Below, one piece after another: positions 1 to 10,349 of a stretch of 64,000 nt of DNA (position 1 is the stretch's first letter; each line of letters opens with the position of its first letter). Both the position numbers and the translations under genes were made by a program. The notes under the pieces were generated by a model. The model did no database searches. It was given only the letters and a program-made list of their open reading frames with translations, and was not told the DNA's origin. Location of the stretch: contig OZ023265.1 of the NCBI GenBank assembly GCA_964006375.1, positions 8,619,660 through 8,683,659 of the forward strand. Reading direction: 5' to 3'. Origin of the DNA: Tillus elongatus. Taxonomy: Eukaryota; Arthropoda; Insecta; Coleoptera; Cleridae.

Positions 1-405
1 AACGAACACAAGGTGTACTGGGCAGACTGTCCAGGACTCAAACATGGGAAGTCAGTAATTGAGGAACCCAGTTCAAAGAGATCTGTGGAGTTGCTAAATC
101 TTAGCAGAGGACTGCTCAGTAACATAACAGGACAGGACACATGGCCGTCAAGAAACACCTGCATAAAAAGGGGCAGTTCGAGGGGGACCTAGTGTGCGAG
201 TGTAAAGCTCTGGACCGCAAAAGACAACTGATCTACAGTCAGTCTAGACCGGAGACAGAGAAATATAAAACTTCACCCTACCAATCGCTGTGCAGGCTAG
301 TTCAAGGCACAGTGATTTTGGAATGGGTGGAGTAGAAAAGACAAAGGGCATGCACCATAAGCCAAAGACGCGGACGAGCCCTAAGGGAGAAAAAAAAGAT
401 TCCGA
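1..405 (+). pseudogene. R1-like LINE 3' end fragment (RNase H/zinc-knuckle tail)
   Basis: Frame 1 opens with a readable LINE ORF2 C-terminus (NEHKVYWADCPGLKHGKS) and then shifts frame near base 140 into a second block that includes CECKALDRKRQ. The same family recurs on the minus strand at 51.58-52.76 kb, where the intervening cysteine knuckle (CRLCGEEGKSAQHILCEC) is complete. The fragment ends at a short A run after GAGCCCTAAGGGAG, near base 402, which is also where the other copy ends, so this is the true 3' end. It is 5'-truncated by the window edge and non-functional. Confidence 0.75.
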
Positions 406-458
406 TTCTGCGATTTTGTTGTATACCGGGGGAGGTAATTAAAAAAAATAACCAAATT

Positions 459-1060
459 GACATGTATGTGAATGTCAGTTGTCATATGTACGAGCATGCG
501 CCCTCCAGCGCAGCGTCGACGCATTGTCACAGCTCGACCATCGCCACTTGCTACCTAGCTGACGGTAAGTCAACATCGTCATTATTATTAAGTGTTGTAT
601 TTGCGTATTAACAGATGCACGTGGTTTCGATTCAAATATCCGCGGAACACTAAAATTTTATTGCTGTTCGACACAAAACTTATTTGTTTCAAGCGCGTCC
701 AACACAAATTTTTCTTCGTGTAGACTAAAAGGAGGGAAAGTTACAATTTTTACACACGCGACTAGGCTCTCACCATGCGGTTTCCGTTTATTATTTTTGA
801 TTTTACGGTACCGTTTCACTTGCACACTAGTTATCCTCGTCGCCAATGATACGTCTGTAAGTGGGTTTGTGCAAGGATTAATAACACTGGTTTAATAACT
901 AACTATTTATTAACACAGAATAACAACTTAATAATAATGACGATGTTGACTTACCGTCAGCTAGGTAGCAAGTGGCGATGGTCGAGCTGTGACAATGCGT
1001 CGACGCTGCGCTGGAGGGCGCATGCTCGTACATATGACAACTGACATTCACATACATGTC
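459..1060. repeat. Foldback/inverted-repeat element, about 130-150-bp arms
   Basis: Bases 459-590 reappear reverse-complemented at 928-1060 with almost no change, and weaker similarity runs inward to about 612 and 900. The loop (613-899) is AT-rich and carries no convincing gene. The arms include a GC-rich core (CGCAGCGTCGACGCATTG). The structure fits a foldback or long-TIR MITE. I did not identify a target-site duplication. Confidence 0.75.
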
Positions 1061-1143
1061 ACAAATGTTACAAACATTTTCAAACTGAAATGTATAAAAA
1101 TGTAATTGGATTTGTTGGCCTGACAAAAATTATGACTGTGAAG

Positions 1144-1430
1144 TTTTAGAAAAAATATTGCCAGCAGCTGGCACCATAGTATTCCTCAACCTTAAACATA
1201 AAAAATATCACCAGCAGCTGGCACCCTAGTCAGCCCTCTTCCACCTTCATGTACCAAAATCACCATTGAAGAAGAGCTTCCCCCGATATTAAGCTTTAAA
1301 AAAATACAGCCAGCAGCCGGTACCCTAGTCCACCATCTATCATCTTCTAATACCAAGGTCGTTATCAGAAAAACAGCTTCCCCAACCTTGAGTTTTGAAA
1401 AAATATCACCAGTAGCCAGGTCCCTGGTCT
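1144..1430. repeat. Four degenerate repeats centred on CCAGCAGCTGG
   Basis: Four units have an A-run followed by ATAT(C/T)(A/G)CCAGCAGCTGGCACCCTAGT-like sequence at about 1151, 1204, 1300 and 1400. Spacing is about 50, then 100 and 100 bp. The fourth unit is the most diverged (CCAGTAGCCAGG). Segments such as GAAGAGCTTCCCC and AACAGCTTCCCC also repeat between units, so the longer unit is about 100 bp. Confidence 0.6.
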
Positions 1431-1997
1431 ACTATTTTTTACCGGGTGCGCCAAACTCGATGGCCTATTAGAAGTATCTAGAGAACGAGAAAAGGTAGGA
1501 ATTTGGAATTAAGTTTATGTTCATATAAAGCTGTGATTTTCATTTCAAAAATATTCTTAATAATGTGGTGTTGCTAGATCTTCTCTTACTAAATACCAAC
1601 TCTGATTTTTCTAATAGAACACCTATATATTATGACATTTTTAGATTTCACGGAATTGTCTGGAACTTTTTTTATAACCTATCTTTCACTTATCTTAAGC
1701 CGTTTAGGAAATAAAATTATTTTTTAAATAAATTCGGCAACTAGCATCTTTAAATAAGAAGATATGTTTTCTTTTCAACCAGCATAGCTGAAGGCCTGAT
1801 TTTTCGGTGGTTGTTCCTTATTATGTTGCTATATCATAAAATGTTATGCGAATTGAGTTGATGCATACAGGATGTCCACAATATAATAGACTGTTTGTAG
1901 AACATTAAAATGCAAATTATGCGGAAATTTTAAATGGAACACCCTGTCTTTTATAGTGAAACCCGGGGGATCAGTTAATTCTTTATCTAAAAGTATA
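1431..1997. other. Non-coding AT-rich DNA, transposon debris
   Basis: I see no open frame of note. Bases 1867-1955 (GGATGTCCACAATATAATAG ... GGAACACCCTGTCTTTTATA) look like the border of an old dispersed insect repeat. The stretch ends at the retroviral target site. Confidence 0.5.
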
Positions 1998-2001
1998 ATA
2001 T

Positions 2002-2687
2002 TGTAAATGAGCATCATTTGCAGTGTTTAACTTTAATCAGAATCAGTTTAGAGAAAGCGAAATTTTCCTTTTGAAAATTCGCTAATAAATGTTTTATATT
2101 TAAAATATAGTTTGCCAATTATAAACAATAGTTTCGATATGCAGCTGGAAATTAAAAACGACAACGCAGCATATTAGCAAGTTAAGTTGAAAGAAACTGG
2201 GCCAGTGGAAATGCGACATAGACAGAAATACTTGGATTGGCGTCCACGAGTAAAAATTATTAAACGGAAGATTTAATTAAGTTTGAGACAGTGTTCAGAT
2301 TAGCAGTGGTCCCCTTCCGGTAAAATCTCTGTGTTTTGGTGTTAGAATAAGTGCCGAGTATAGGGAAGAGAGACTGCTGATCCTAAGAGGAGACTGGGTG
2401 AGATCTAGCCTTTGTTTTTCTTATTTACATTTCCCTGGCGGTAATAAGGCGTCATAAGTGGTCGATAAGAATAATTGTATTTTAGTAAATTGTAAATTAT
2501 TAGTGGGTTATTTAAGGTAAGGAATAGGATAGGAGAGAAGTGGTACTTATTAGTCATTATAGAGATTGATTAAGAAATATTCATCCTGGTAGTTTCTTCT
2601 GTAATAAATAAATTAATTAGTAACAAGGGGTTTTTCTAAGTATATTCTTTGACCCTATAAGGTCTGACAAAAAAACCGCCGGTTACA
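2002..2687 (+). repeat. 5' LTR, TGT...ACA, 686 bp
   Basis: It starts TGTAAATGAGCATC and ends CCGCCGGTTACA, the same boundaries as the 3' copy at 13858-14543. Canonical TG...CA ends plus the flanking ATAT duplication fix the limits. An AATAAA hexamer near 2602 is a possible poly(A) signal. The last 217 bp are duplicated immediately downstream. Confidence 0.95.
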
Positions 2688-2909
2688 TTTATAATTGTAT
2701 TTTAGTAAATTGTAAATTATTAGTGGGTTATTTAAGGTAAGGAATAGGATAGGAGAGAAGTGGTACTTATTAGTCATTATAGAGATTGATTAAGAAATAT
2801 TCATCCTGGTAGTTTCTTCTGTAATAAATAAATTAATTAGTAACAAGGGGTTTTTCTAAGTATATTCTTTGACCCTATAAGGTCTGACGAAAAACCGCCG
2901 GTTACATTT
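2471..2909 (+). repeat. 220-bp tandem duplication across the 5' LTR end and leader
   Basis: Unit 1 is 2471-2690 and unit 2 is 2691-2909. The only difference I find is at the A run before CCGCCGG (GACAAAAAAACC versus GACGAAAAACC). The unit includes three leader bases (TTT) beyond the LTR end, and the 3' LTR lacks the duplication. It must have arisen after or during this insertion and not been copied through both LTRs. It separates the LTR end proper from the primer site by about 220 bp. Confidence 0.92.
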
Positions 2910-2926
2910 GGTGACAGCGGTGGGAT
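2909..2926 (+). promoter_or_regulatory. tRNA primer-binding site
   Basis: TGGTGACAGCGGTGGGAT begins two bases after the second duplicated LTR end. A tRNA ending ...CCCACCGCTGTCACCA would pair with it, which looks like a leucine tRNA 3' end (recalled from memory, one position unsure). Confidence 0.65.
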
Positions 2927-3651
2927 TTTAATTTACTATGAAGCCCACAGCCCTTTCGAGAGTGAAAAAAAATATACATAAAAGAAGAAAAAGAGCCAAT
3001 CACTCATTTTAATTGTGGGTTGAGATTATTTTTTTAGCAAACTAGGCAGGCCACGTCGAATGCAAAGCCGTTTGGCATGAATGTTTAATTTTATTATTTT
3101 TCTCTGATATTTTATTAATGATCTAAACTTTTTTTTACATGTTTGTGCCCCTGTTAAGCTACATGTATTTCGCCGCATTTTAAATCTCCATCCACTTTTT
3201 TTTTAATACTTTTCAGATCGTCAAATAAATAAAATAAAAATAATTTATATAAAACAATTATTATGAACCAAATCGAATAAGGAATTCACTTAGGCAACAG
3301 ATATTTTCTAGCGCGTGAACGACATTCAATTCCAGATTAAATCAAATTAAATCGTGTTACCTTCAATAGGCGTACTATTAGTCTGTTATTGGGTATACGA
3401 GGGGCGACCAACATTTTCTTCCTTGGTCCAAACTTAAGGCAGTTCAAAACATTTTTTTTGAAGGCCTTCGCTCACCAGTGGATCGAATACCGTGTTGTGA
3501 ATATCGTTGGCGTTTTTTTTTTAATTTCTTTTTTTTTTTTAAATTTGGTTTGTTAAGGTAGAGTTGGTTATTCTGACCGAGAGTATTCTTCTCGTTACTT
3601 AACTTACTTTAGTTTTGAACTATCTAGTATACGGGGTGGGACCAATAGTGT
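2927..3651 (+). other. Retroviral 5' leader
   Basis: About 725 bp of AT-rich sequence lies between the primer site and the gag ATG, with several T runs (for example 3515-3541) and no long open frame. Any packaging signal should lie here. I cannot pick one out by eye. Confidence 0.6.
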
Positions 3652-5916
3652 ATGTCAACACCTCCGATAATCATAGAAGTTTCGGGCGCCTGGAAAAAGG
3701 GTTCACTTAATATGCCACATCCAGGACAGACCGACGCTGCAGGCAGCGGTGACTATTTAACCGGCCTTCCGGCTGGTGTATACACGCCAAAACCGCAGCC
3801 TGGTGCAACCGGTGCTATACCTAAGGCAGGTACTCCAGTGGGAGATTTCTGGGCCACGGGCACCTCTCCCAACCCTGCAGCGAACATGTCGTATCTTACG
3901 ACACCTGCCTTTTCCTGGGGTATAATCGCCACAACTGTGCCTGATATCACAGGCCAAGATGTGGAAAAAGTGTTTCTTGAAATAGAAAAAAGGAGCAAAT
4001 TAGATAATTGGCCCCAAGCAGAGGTGTTGAAACTGGTCAAATATAAATTGACTGGTCCCGCATTGGACTACTATAACGCTGAGCCACAATTAGATCTTCT
4101 AGATTATGTGGCATTTAAGCAAAGTTTTATAGACCGATTTAGACCGATTTCTATGCCCGGGGAGTTGCAAATGAAATTTCTAGGGGTATACTAAAAGTCA
4201 AATGAGACGGTGTTAGAGTTTGTGACTAGGCTGAAAAATTTTGGCGCCCGACTGTTAGAGTATGATCTGAACGGGGCTAGACCTGACGAAATTCCGGGAA
4301 TAAAAAAGAAAAACACCGAGATGTTGATAACACAATTCAAAACGGGTCTGAAGAGAGACATAATGCAGAAAATAGGGTTGCTTTTGATGCAGGACCAGGA
4401 ATTAACCCTAGCCAAGGCTGAACAGATGGCCCGGTTGCAAGAGCTTAATGATTCATTTACCAGTAGTCGAATGCAGCGTGTGGTGGCTATCGAGGCAGAG
4501 GTCTCTTGCCAGCTTTGTGATAGGGTAGGTCACAATGCCAAAGAATGTCCAGGGAATATCGCGACCGTCTGTTACGCGTGTGGCAAGCCGGGTCATTGGG
4601 CTAGGAACTGCCCAAACCGCGCTTCCCGATCCCCTCGGGGTGGTTCCAGAAATTCCTTACGTGGGAATCGCTCAGGTCGGCTCACACAACGCAGCATAGA
4701 GCGCGTGGACAACATAGAAGCACTATCCACCGAGCGTACAAAACGGAAGCCAACTTCTGGTTGCGGTCAGTGTAGAAACAAGAATACTTTAGCACAGAGG
4801 TATCTGCCGACCGTTCAGTCGGTCGCGGTAAGGGAGTTTCCCTCAGTCTGCCTGTTGGAGGTTAATCGAGTCCTAGTTAAGACCTTGGTTGATTCAGGTT
4901 CTTCAGTGAGCTTGATAAAGCGGTCCCTGATTGACCAGGACGACATTGACGAGGATGGTCTAGTCGATCTTAGCTTAATAAGTGCATCCGGTCATGAACT
5001 CAGAGCGATAGGGGAAACAAGAGTGGCCTTGTCGGCCAACGGTCGTCAGCCTTACAAAGAGGTAAGGATGATAGTTTGCGAAGACGAAGTGCTACAAGAT
5101 ATAGACGTTCTGCTAGGCAGAGACATAATGTGCGAACATCACTTCGTCATTAGTTATAGGGAAGAGCCAAAAATTTGTGCATGGGGTTGGGAAATACCCC
5201 TATATAGAAGGTCAGAATGTAGTTTTCACACGTCAGAGAACATAGAGTTGTCAACTACGAGGGATGAGTGGCACATGGTGAAAAATCGACGAGGGCGCCG
5301 CAAGCGAGAACCTTACGTAGAGCAAGGCAAGCGAGGTCCATTACGTCTGCCACCTACAGCCCGACCCCCGCCGTACCGAAATTCAACGGGTGAAGCCCAA
5401 CCGGCTAACCAGAAGAAAATGCTTCCTCGGCAGCAAGAGGGACAGAAAAGCCGGCCCATAGAGAGGTTCCCACAACAGCATGGCACAGAAAACGCTTTTC
5501 AGAACCCGCCTCCTAAAATTAGGGTTGCCTCCCGACCCCCAGGGAGTGAAAATCATTCCAAGAACGAGAAGCTGCAGTCAACATCTAGCGATTGGTCAAA
5601 CTGGTTAAAAAGGGTGCAAACATTTTGCCAGAGGCAAAGCGAAACTCAAAACCAGCTGCAGGGTGGAAAGAAAAAAAGTTTCCACGCCAGCGCGACCAAG
5701 GGCAAGTCGAGCAAGAACACCTCTGTAAGACAATCTCCAGGCCCAGCGGGTAAAACGTTTTGGATTAAGGAAAAAGCGGAAAAGGGTAAAACCCCTAGAT
5801 ATCGAAAAGAGCTTGATACGGATGCAGTTCAGGATTTCCAGGACTACCCTCCCGCAAATTTCCAGCCTGGAGACCAAGAGAGACAGGCCTCGAATCCAAG
5901 CTGTCAGGGAAACTAA
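3652..5916 (+). pseudogene. gag: gag-protease ORF interrupted by one in-frame stop
   Basis: Frame 1 runs from ATG 3652 to TAA 5914, except for a TAA at 4192-4194 after 180 codons. Reading continues in the same frame directly after it (KSNETVLEFVTRL), so this is a point nonsense change and not a frameshift. After the capsid-like region come two CCHC zinc knuckles, CQLCDRVGHNAKEC (near 4507) and CYACGKPGHWARNC (near 4570), typical of nucleocapsid. A retropepsin follows with the active-site motif LVDSGSSVSLI (near 4885) and LLGRDIM. The last 230 codons are a basic, proline/glutamine-rich tail that overlaps the pol frame. As it stands only a truncated Gag can be made, unless the stop is read through. 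No repaired protein is given. Confidence 0.9.
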
Positions 5917-8900
5917 ATGAGTCTTTCCCCCTTTCCCCAGGGGCGAAGGACCTACCAAACGTAGGGGAAACAATCCATTTGGCTACCAAGAACTCTTCCC
6001 TCCGCCGCAACCGCCAACGTCGAACACAGAAAGTTAAAGATAACGTCCCGCCTCCCGTGGACGCTTGTGTCCACGTCATCGAGTACGGTGAACTAAGTGA
6101 GGGTGACGAGGACAACTACCACGAGGAGCCTATACGACCTAGGGAGTTCACAAGGGCCTTACCCCAAGATGAAACAGTCGTAGAACCAAAATGGCTGTTT
6201 GACGAAAAACCGCCAAGTATGGGGCATGAAAGTAGTGTTGGTAGCCAAGAAAGTAAGAGTGACAATATACAGTCATTAAATGCAGTAACCTTCGTGGACG
6301 TGAAGGCGCAAGATAAGGATCCTTCGTCGTCACCGACTCAGAAGAGGGTCAGTATAGGAAATGAACCAGATAATGTGGAGGTGATGGTCACAGATGACGT
6401 AGAAATCCCCCGGTACTGTGAAGCAGTGATAGAGGCACGGCTGAAGGATAGTTTAGTTGGTTCGGTAGCGACTTTTGAAGGGATTGACTTAGGACACCCT
6501 TACGTACATGCTGCAAGGACAGTGGTCGATATTGACGAGAGTATACCAGTTAGGGTCATGAATTTTGCACCTGCTGCTTATACCCTAAGAAAAGGACAGA
6601 GGGTAGGGAGAGCAATAGCTACAGAGGAATATTCTGAAGAAGTAAGGGAGCAACAAGAAGTCAATAGAATCGACTCTGTGAGCAGAAATTGGTTGGAAGA
6701 ATTTGACCTAGATCATCTGAGTGGTTCGAATCGGAAACGAGTGGAATCGTTTCTTGTGGAGTATTCAGATCTGTTCCGGAAAGACACAGATGTCATCAAA
6801 ATGGCTAGAGGGGTTGAACATAAAATAGAGTTAGAACCCGGAACGACTCCAATTTATAAACGGCCCTACAGGATCCCCTACAAACAAAGAGAGGTCGTAA
6901 AGACCGAAATAGAAAGGCTACTAAAAGCGGGCGTGATTCGCCAGTCTACCAGCCCCTGGTCTTTTCCAGTTGTGTTAGTTACAAAAATGTTGCCAAATGG
7001 CGAAAAGAAGATCAGAATGTGTATAGACTATAGAGGATTAAATGCTGTTACGAAAAAGGGCTACTATCCCTTGCCGAATATTGCCGATTTGATGCAAAGT
7101 TTTCATGCCGATGGTAGTTTGAAATTTTCGGTGCTCGATGTGTCGGATGCCTACCATCATATACCTATGGAGGAAACTTCTATACCCTATACTGCGTTTA
7201 GTACATACGAAGGGCACTATGAGTACTTGCGGTTACCGTTCGGGATTTCACAGGCGCCTGCTAATTTCCAGCGTTATGTCAACTTTATTTTTCATGGCCT
7301 ATTGAATATAAGTTGTCTGGTATATTTAGATGACATTATAATATTCAGTTACGGAGAGGAGGATAAACATTTGGCTAGCTTACGACTGGTTTTTGAGAGA
7401 CTGAGAGAGGCTGGTCTACAATTAAAACCCAGAAAATGTCATTTTCTAATCACCAAAGTCAAGTATTTGGGACACATCTTGTGCACCGAGGGAATTCAAC
7501 CCGACCCGGAAAAACTAAAGGAGATTCGAAGTTTGCCTATACCGAAAAATGTTAAGGGTGTCCGACAATTTCTAGGTGCTATAAATTTTTACAGGAAGTT
7601 TGTCAAGGACCTGGCCACCAAAGCTGCACCGTTAGTAAATCTTACTAGGAAAGACGTTCCTTTTAAAATTGACGATGAAGTGCTAAAGGCGTTCAATACG
7701 TTAAAAACAGATCTAGCGTCAGAAGCATTACTGATCTTTCCAAACTTTTCCCAACCCTTTATCCTAGCCACCGACGCCAGTGGTACTGGATTAGGAGCTG
7801 TGCTAAGCCAAGTCAGGGAAGGAAATGAAAAACCCATTGCTTTCGCCAGCAGAAAACTCAAGAAAGCAGAAATGAATTATTCCATAACGGAGAAGGAACT
7901 GCTGGCCGTAATATTTGCCATACAACAGTTCCGATGTTACCTTTATAACACTAGGTTCACGGTGGTTACGGATCACCGACCATTAAGATGGATTCTTAAA
8001 ACAGGAGTCACCAACGCTACGAACAGCCGACTAGTCAGATGGGCATTATTGTTGTCCGAATATGATTTTGACGTACTATATCGAAAGGGAAAGAAACACT
8101 GCAACGCAGACATATTTAGTAGAAAGTATGATCCCACGGACTACTACGTCGATGGAACGTACGGTGAGTTTGAAACGTACTGCAAGACGCATACCTCATT
8201 GCCCAAGGCTGAGATCCAGGAAATAGCCTGTAACATCTTGGAAATGAAGGAAGGGATACCGATAGCGCATTGGGTGACCGAAGATGGAAAAACTAGGAAT
8301 CACGTAGATAGATGGATTCTGGATAATTTCGGTTCATGGAGGAAAAGTAATGAACAATTTACACTGGGAGAGGTTGTCAGGTTAAAGAACGCATCGGGAA
8401 TAGTGTATTGCTTGATAGCAAAAAACGCTCATTTCGGGGACCCCTCAAATGAAATGGTTTGGGAATGTTTACAAAATCTGAGAGAGAAATGTACAGAGGA
8501 CAAAATAACACAGTTAAACCTCAGTCAATTGGACCCGGATATGGCGGCTGCCGGAAAATTTCAGGACATGCTCAATTTCATATTTTATGGTTCAGGGGTA
8601 CAATTGTGTGTATGCGCCGCTAAAGAGCACCCACACATGATCAGTGTAATAATGGGGGAGGAAACCCTGGCCGAGCCTATGTGGGATAAAACCGCGTTAA
8701 GACAAAGTCAAGAAAGAGATGAGCTTTGCCAGGTGATTCTAAATAATCTGGATAGAAATGATGCGGACACGGCCGCAGTCTATTATAAAGACGCCGAAGG
8801 CGTGTTGTATAAGCAAGATCCTAAGGATCGGTTTGATAAGTTAATTTTACCAAAAAATTACGTACACAAGGTACTGAAGGATTTCCACGACAACCCACTG

Positions 8901-10349
8901 GCCGGTCATGCAGGCAAACAGCGCACGCTGGATAGTATTAGGCGAAGGTTTTATTGGGCCAGCCTAACTAGGGACGTGAACAAGTATTGTGAAAGTTGTA
9001 TTGCTTGCAGCCGACGTAAAACCTCGCCGCAGTTCAAGAAAGTGCCTCTGCAGAGATTTGATACAGTCAGAGAGCCCTGGAGCTTGACATCGATGGACAT
9101 CGTAGGCCCTTTTGTAACCACGTATGAAGGAAATAAATATATATTGACATTTATGGACTACTTCACCAAATATGCTGAGGCCATACCCCTAGCGGATGCG
9201 AAAGCCGAAACAGTGGCCAGAGCGTTCGTCGAACATATCGTTTGTCGACATGGTTGCCCAGCCCAGCTGCTAACTGATCGAGGTACCAATTTCATGTCAA
9301 ATGTTTTTAAAGAGACCTGCAAGTTGTTGAGGATTGAGAAGCTGCAAACGGCGAGCTACGCTCCAGGGACTAATGGCCAGGTAGAACGGTTTCATCGCAC
9401 ATTAAAGGATGCCTTAGCACACTACGTCGACAGATCTCAACGTAATTGGGATCAAGTTTTACCATATGTTCTACTAGCCTACCGGCTTACCACCCATTCA
9501 ACTACAGGTTACGACCCGCATTTTTTGCTCTATGGGCGAGAATGTGTACTCCCAATAGATGAGTTTATTCGACCGGATAGGAAAAGATACGGAGAAGATT
9601 ATGTCACGGAGCTATTGGTTCGAATGGAAGAGGTCGCCCATAAGGTAGTGGAAAACACAAACAAGGCCGTGACTACGAGGAATCAGCATTATAATAAGGG
9701 AAAGAGAGATAAAAAGTTCAATCTGGGGGATTTAGTGTTTGTCCGAAATGACTCGAATGAGACGGGAGGCTCAAGAAAATTATCCCCCAGATGGGTGGGT
9801 CCTTACCGCATAGTTCGCATTATTGGTCCAGTAACCTACGGAGTAAGGAAGACCCATTCCCGAAAGGAACAAGTGGTGCATGTCAACCGCATGAAACCTT
9901 ATATAGTAAGGGAAGAACCAGAATCTAAAGATGGGGGTACCCGAGAAGAACCCACGAATTTACTTGACAGGGAACAGGGCGAGCTAAATAGAGAGCCGGC
10001 TAGACAACCCAACCTACTACCCTTTGCGGTTCCGGATACGCTAGTAACGCTGCCTATAGGTAATCAAGCTCAAAGCGCTCGGCAGAGCCCAGATATCGCC
10101 TTAACTAGGAGATCTTCTCGTTTGCTAGGTAGGAGAGCAGTATCATTTGATGCCAGTCCAGAATCCCGTGAAAGGTCACTGGAGAGAATATCGTGCCCAC
10201 CAGACGACATTGAAGACATGTCAAGGGAGAGTCACCCTCAACCTCAAGCGAGAACTCGTCAGGCTCCAGAAAGACTGGATTATTTTCAATATAGACGAAG
10301 CCAGCGGGAACGTAAACCCATACAGCGGTATGGGCAGAGCCCAGAATGA
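5817..10349 (+). CDS. pol: Pol polyprotein: reverse transcriptase, RNase H, integrase
   Basis: One uninterrupted frame of about 1,500 codons with no conventional ATG start, consistent with expression by -1 frameshift from gag. Residues counted from base 5979: RT fingers at about 290-345 (VIRQSTSPWSFPVVLV), RT core MCIDYRGLNAV near 346, catalytic YLDD near 448. RNase H has TDAS near 597, EKELLAV near 640 and TDHRPLRW near 665. The integrase HHCC zinc region is near 970-1010 (PLAGHAGK ... CESCIACSRRK), with catalytic Asp in SMDIVGPF (1037) and TDRGTNF (1099) and Glu in NGQVERFHRTL (1132). A GPY/F-type module (WVGPYRIVRIIG) is near 1270. All catalytic residues checked are present. The last 130 residues are charged and low in complexity. 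Confidence 0.95.
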   Translation, partial: YGCSSGFPGLPSRKFPAWRPRETGLESKLSGKLNESFPLSPGAKDLPNVGETIHLATKNSSLRRNRQRRTQKVKDNVPPPVDACVHVIEYGELSEGDEDNYHEEPIRPREFTRALPQDETVVEPKWLFDEKPPSMGHESSVGSQESKSDNIQSLNAVTFVDVKAQDKDPSSSPTQKRVSIGNEPDNVEVMVTDDVEIPRYCEAVIEARLKDSLVGSVATFEGIDLGHPYVHAARTVVDIDESIPVRVMNFAPAAYTLRKGQRVGRAIATEEYSEEVREQQEVNRIDSVSRNWLEEFDLDHLSGSNRKRVESFLVEYSDLFRKDTDVIKMARGVEHKIELEPGTTPIYKRPYRIPYKQREVVKTEIERLLKAGVIRQSTSPWSFPVVLVTKMLPNGEKKIRMCIDYRGLNAVTKKGYYPLPNIADLMQSFHADGSLKFSVLDVSDAYHHIPMEETSIPYTAFSTYEGHYEYLRLPFGISQAPANFQRYVNFIFHGLLNISCLVYLDDIIIFSYGEEDKHLASLRLVFERLREAGLQLKPRKCHFLITKVKYLGHILCTEGIQPDPEKLKEIRSLPIPKNVKGVRQFLGAINFYRKFVKDLATKAAPLVNLTRKDVPFKIDDEVLKAFNTLKTDLASEALLIFPNFSQPFILATDASGTGLGAVLSQVREGNEKPIAFASRKLKKAEMNYSITEKELLAVIFAIQQFRCYLYNTRFTVVTDHRPLRWILKTGVTNATNSRLVRWALLLSEYDFDVLYRKGKKHCNADIFSRKYDPTDYYVDGTYGEFETYCKTHTSLPKAEIQEIACNILEMKEGIPIAHWVTEDGKTRNHVDRWILDNFGSWRKSNEQFTLGEVVRLKNASGIVYCLIAKNAHFGDPSNEMVWECLQNLREKCTEDKITQLNLSQLDPDMAAAGKFQDMLNFIFYGSGVQLCVCAAKEHPHMISVIMGEETLAEPMWDKTALRQSQERDELCQVILNNLDRNDADTAAVYYKDAEGVLYKQDPKDRFDKLILPKNYVHKVLKDFHDNPLAGHAGKQRTLDSIRRRFYWASLTRDVNKYCESCIACSRRKTSPQFKKVPLQRFDTVREPWSLTSMDIVGPFVTTYEGNKYILTFMDYFTKYAEAIPLADAKAETVARAFVEHIVCRHGCPAQLLTDRGTNFMSNVFKETCKLLRIEKLQTASYAPGTNGQVERFHRTLKDALAHYVDRSQRNWDQVLPYVLLAYRLTTHSTTGYDPHFLLYGRECVLPIDEFIRPDRKRYGEDYVTELLVRMEEVAHKVVENTNKAVTTRNQHYNKGKRDKKFNLGDLVFVRNDSNETGGSRKLSPRWVGPYRIVRIIGPVTYGVRKTHSRKEQVVHVNRMKPYIVREEPESKDGGTREEPTNLLDREQGELNREPARQPNLLPFAVPDTLVTLPIGNQAQSARQSPDIALTRRSSRLLGRRAVSFDASPESRERSLERISCPPDDIEDMSRESHPQPQARTRQAPERLDYFQYRRSQRERKPIQRYGQSPE
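5856..5862 (+). promoter_or_regulatory. Candidate -1 ribosomal frameshift heptamer AAATTTC
   Basis: The gag-protease frame reads GCA AAT TTC here, giving the X XXY YYZ layout A AAT TTC in the correct phase. The pol frame is -1 relative to gag and is open from 5817, so the overlap is 5817-5916 and the heptamer lies inside it. A weak stem (GCCTG 5865-5869 with CAGGC 5884-5888) follows. Frameshifting at Ty3/gypsy gag-pol junctions is known; this exact site is inferred. Confidence 0.6.
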
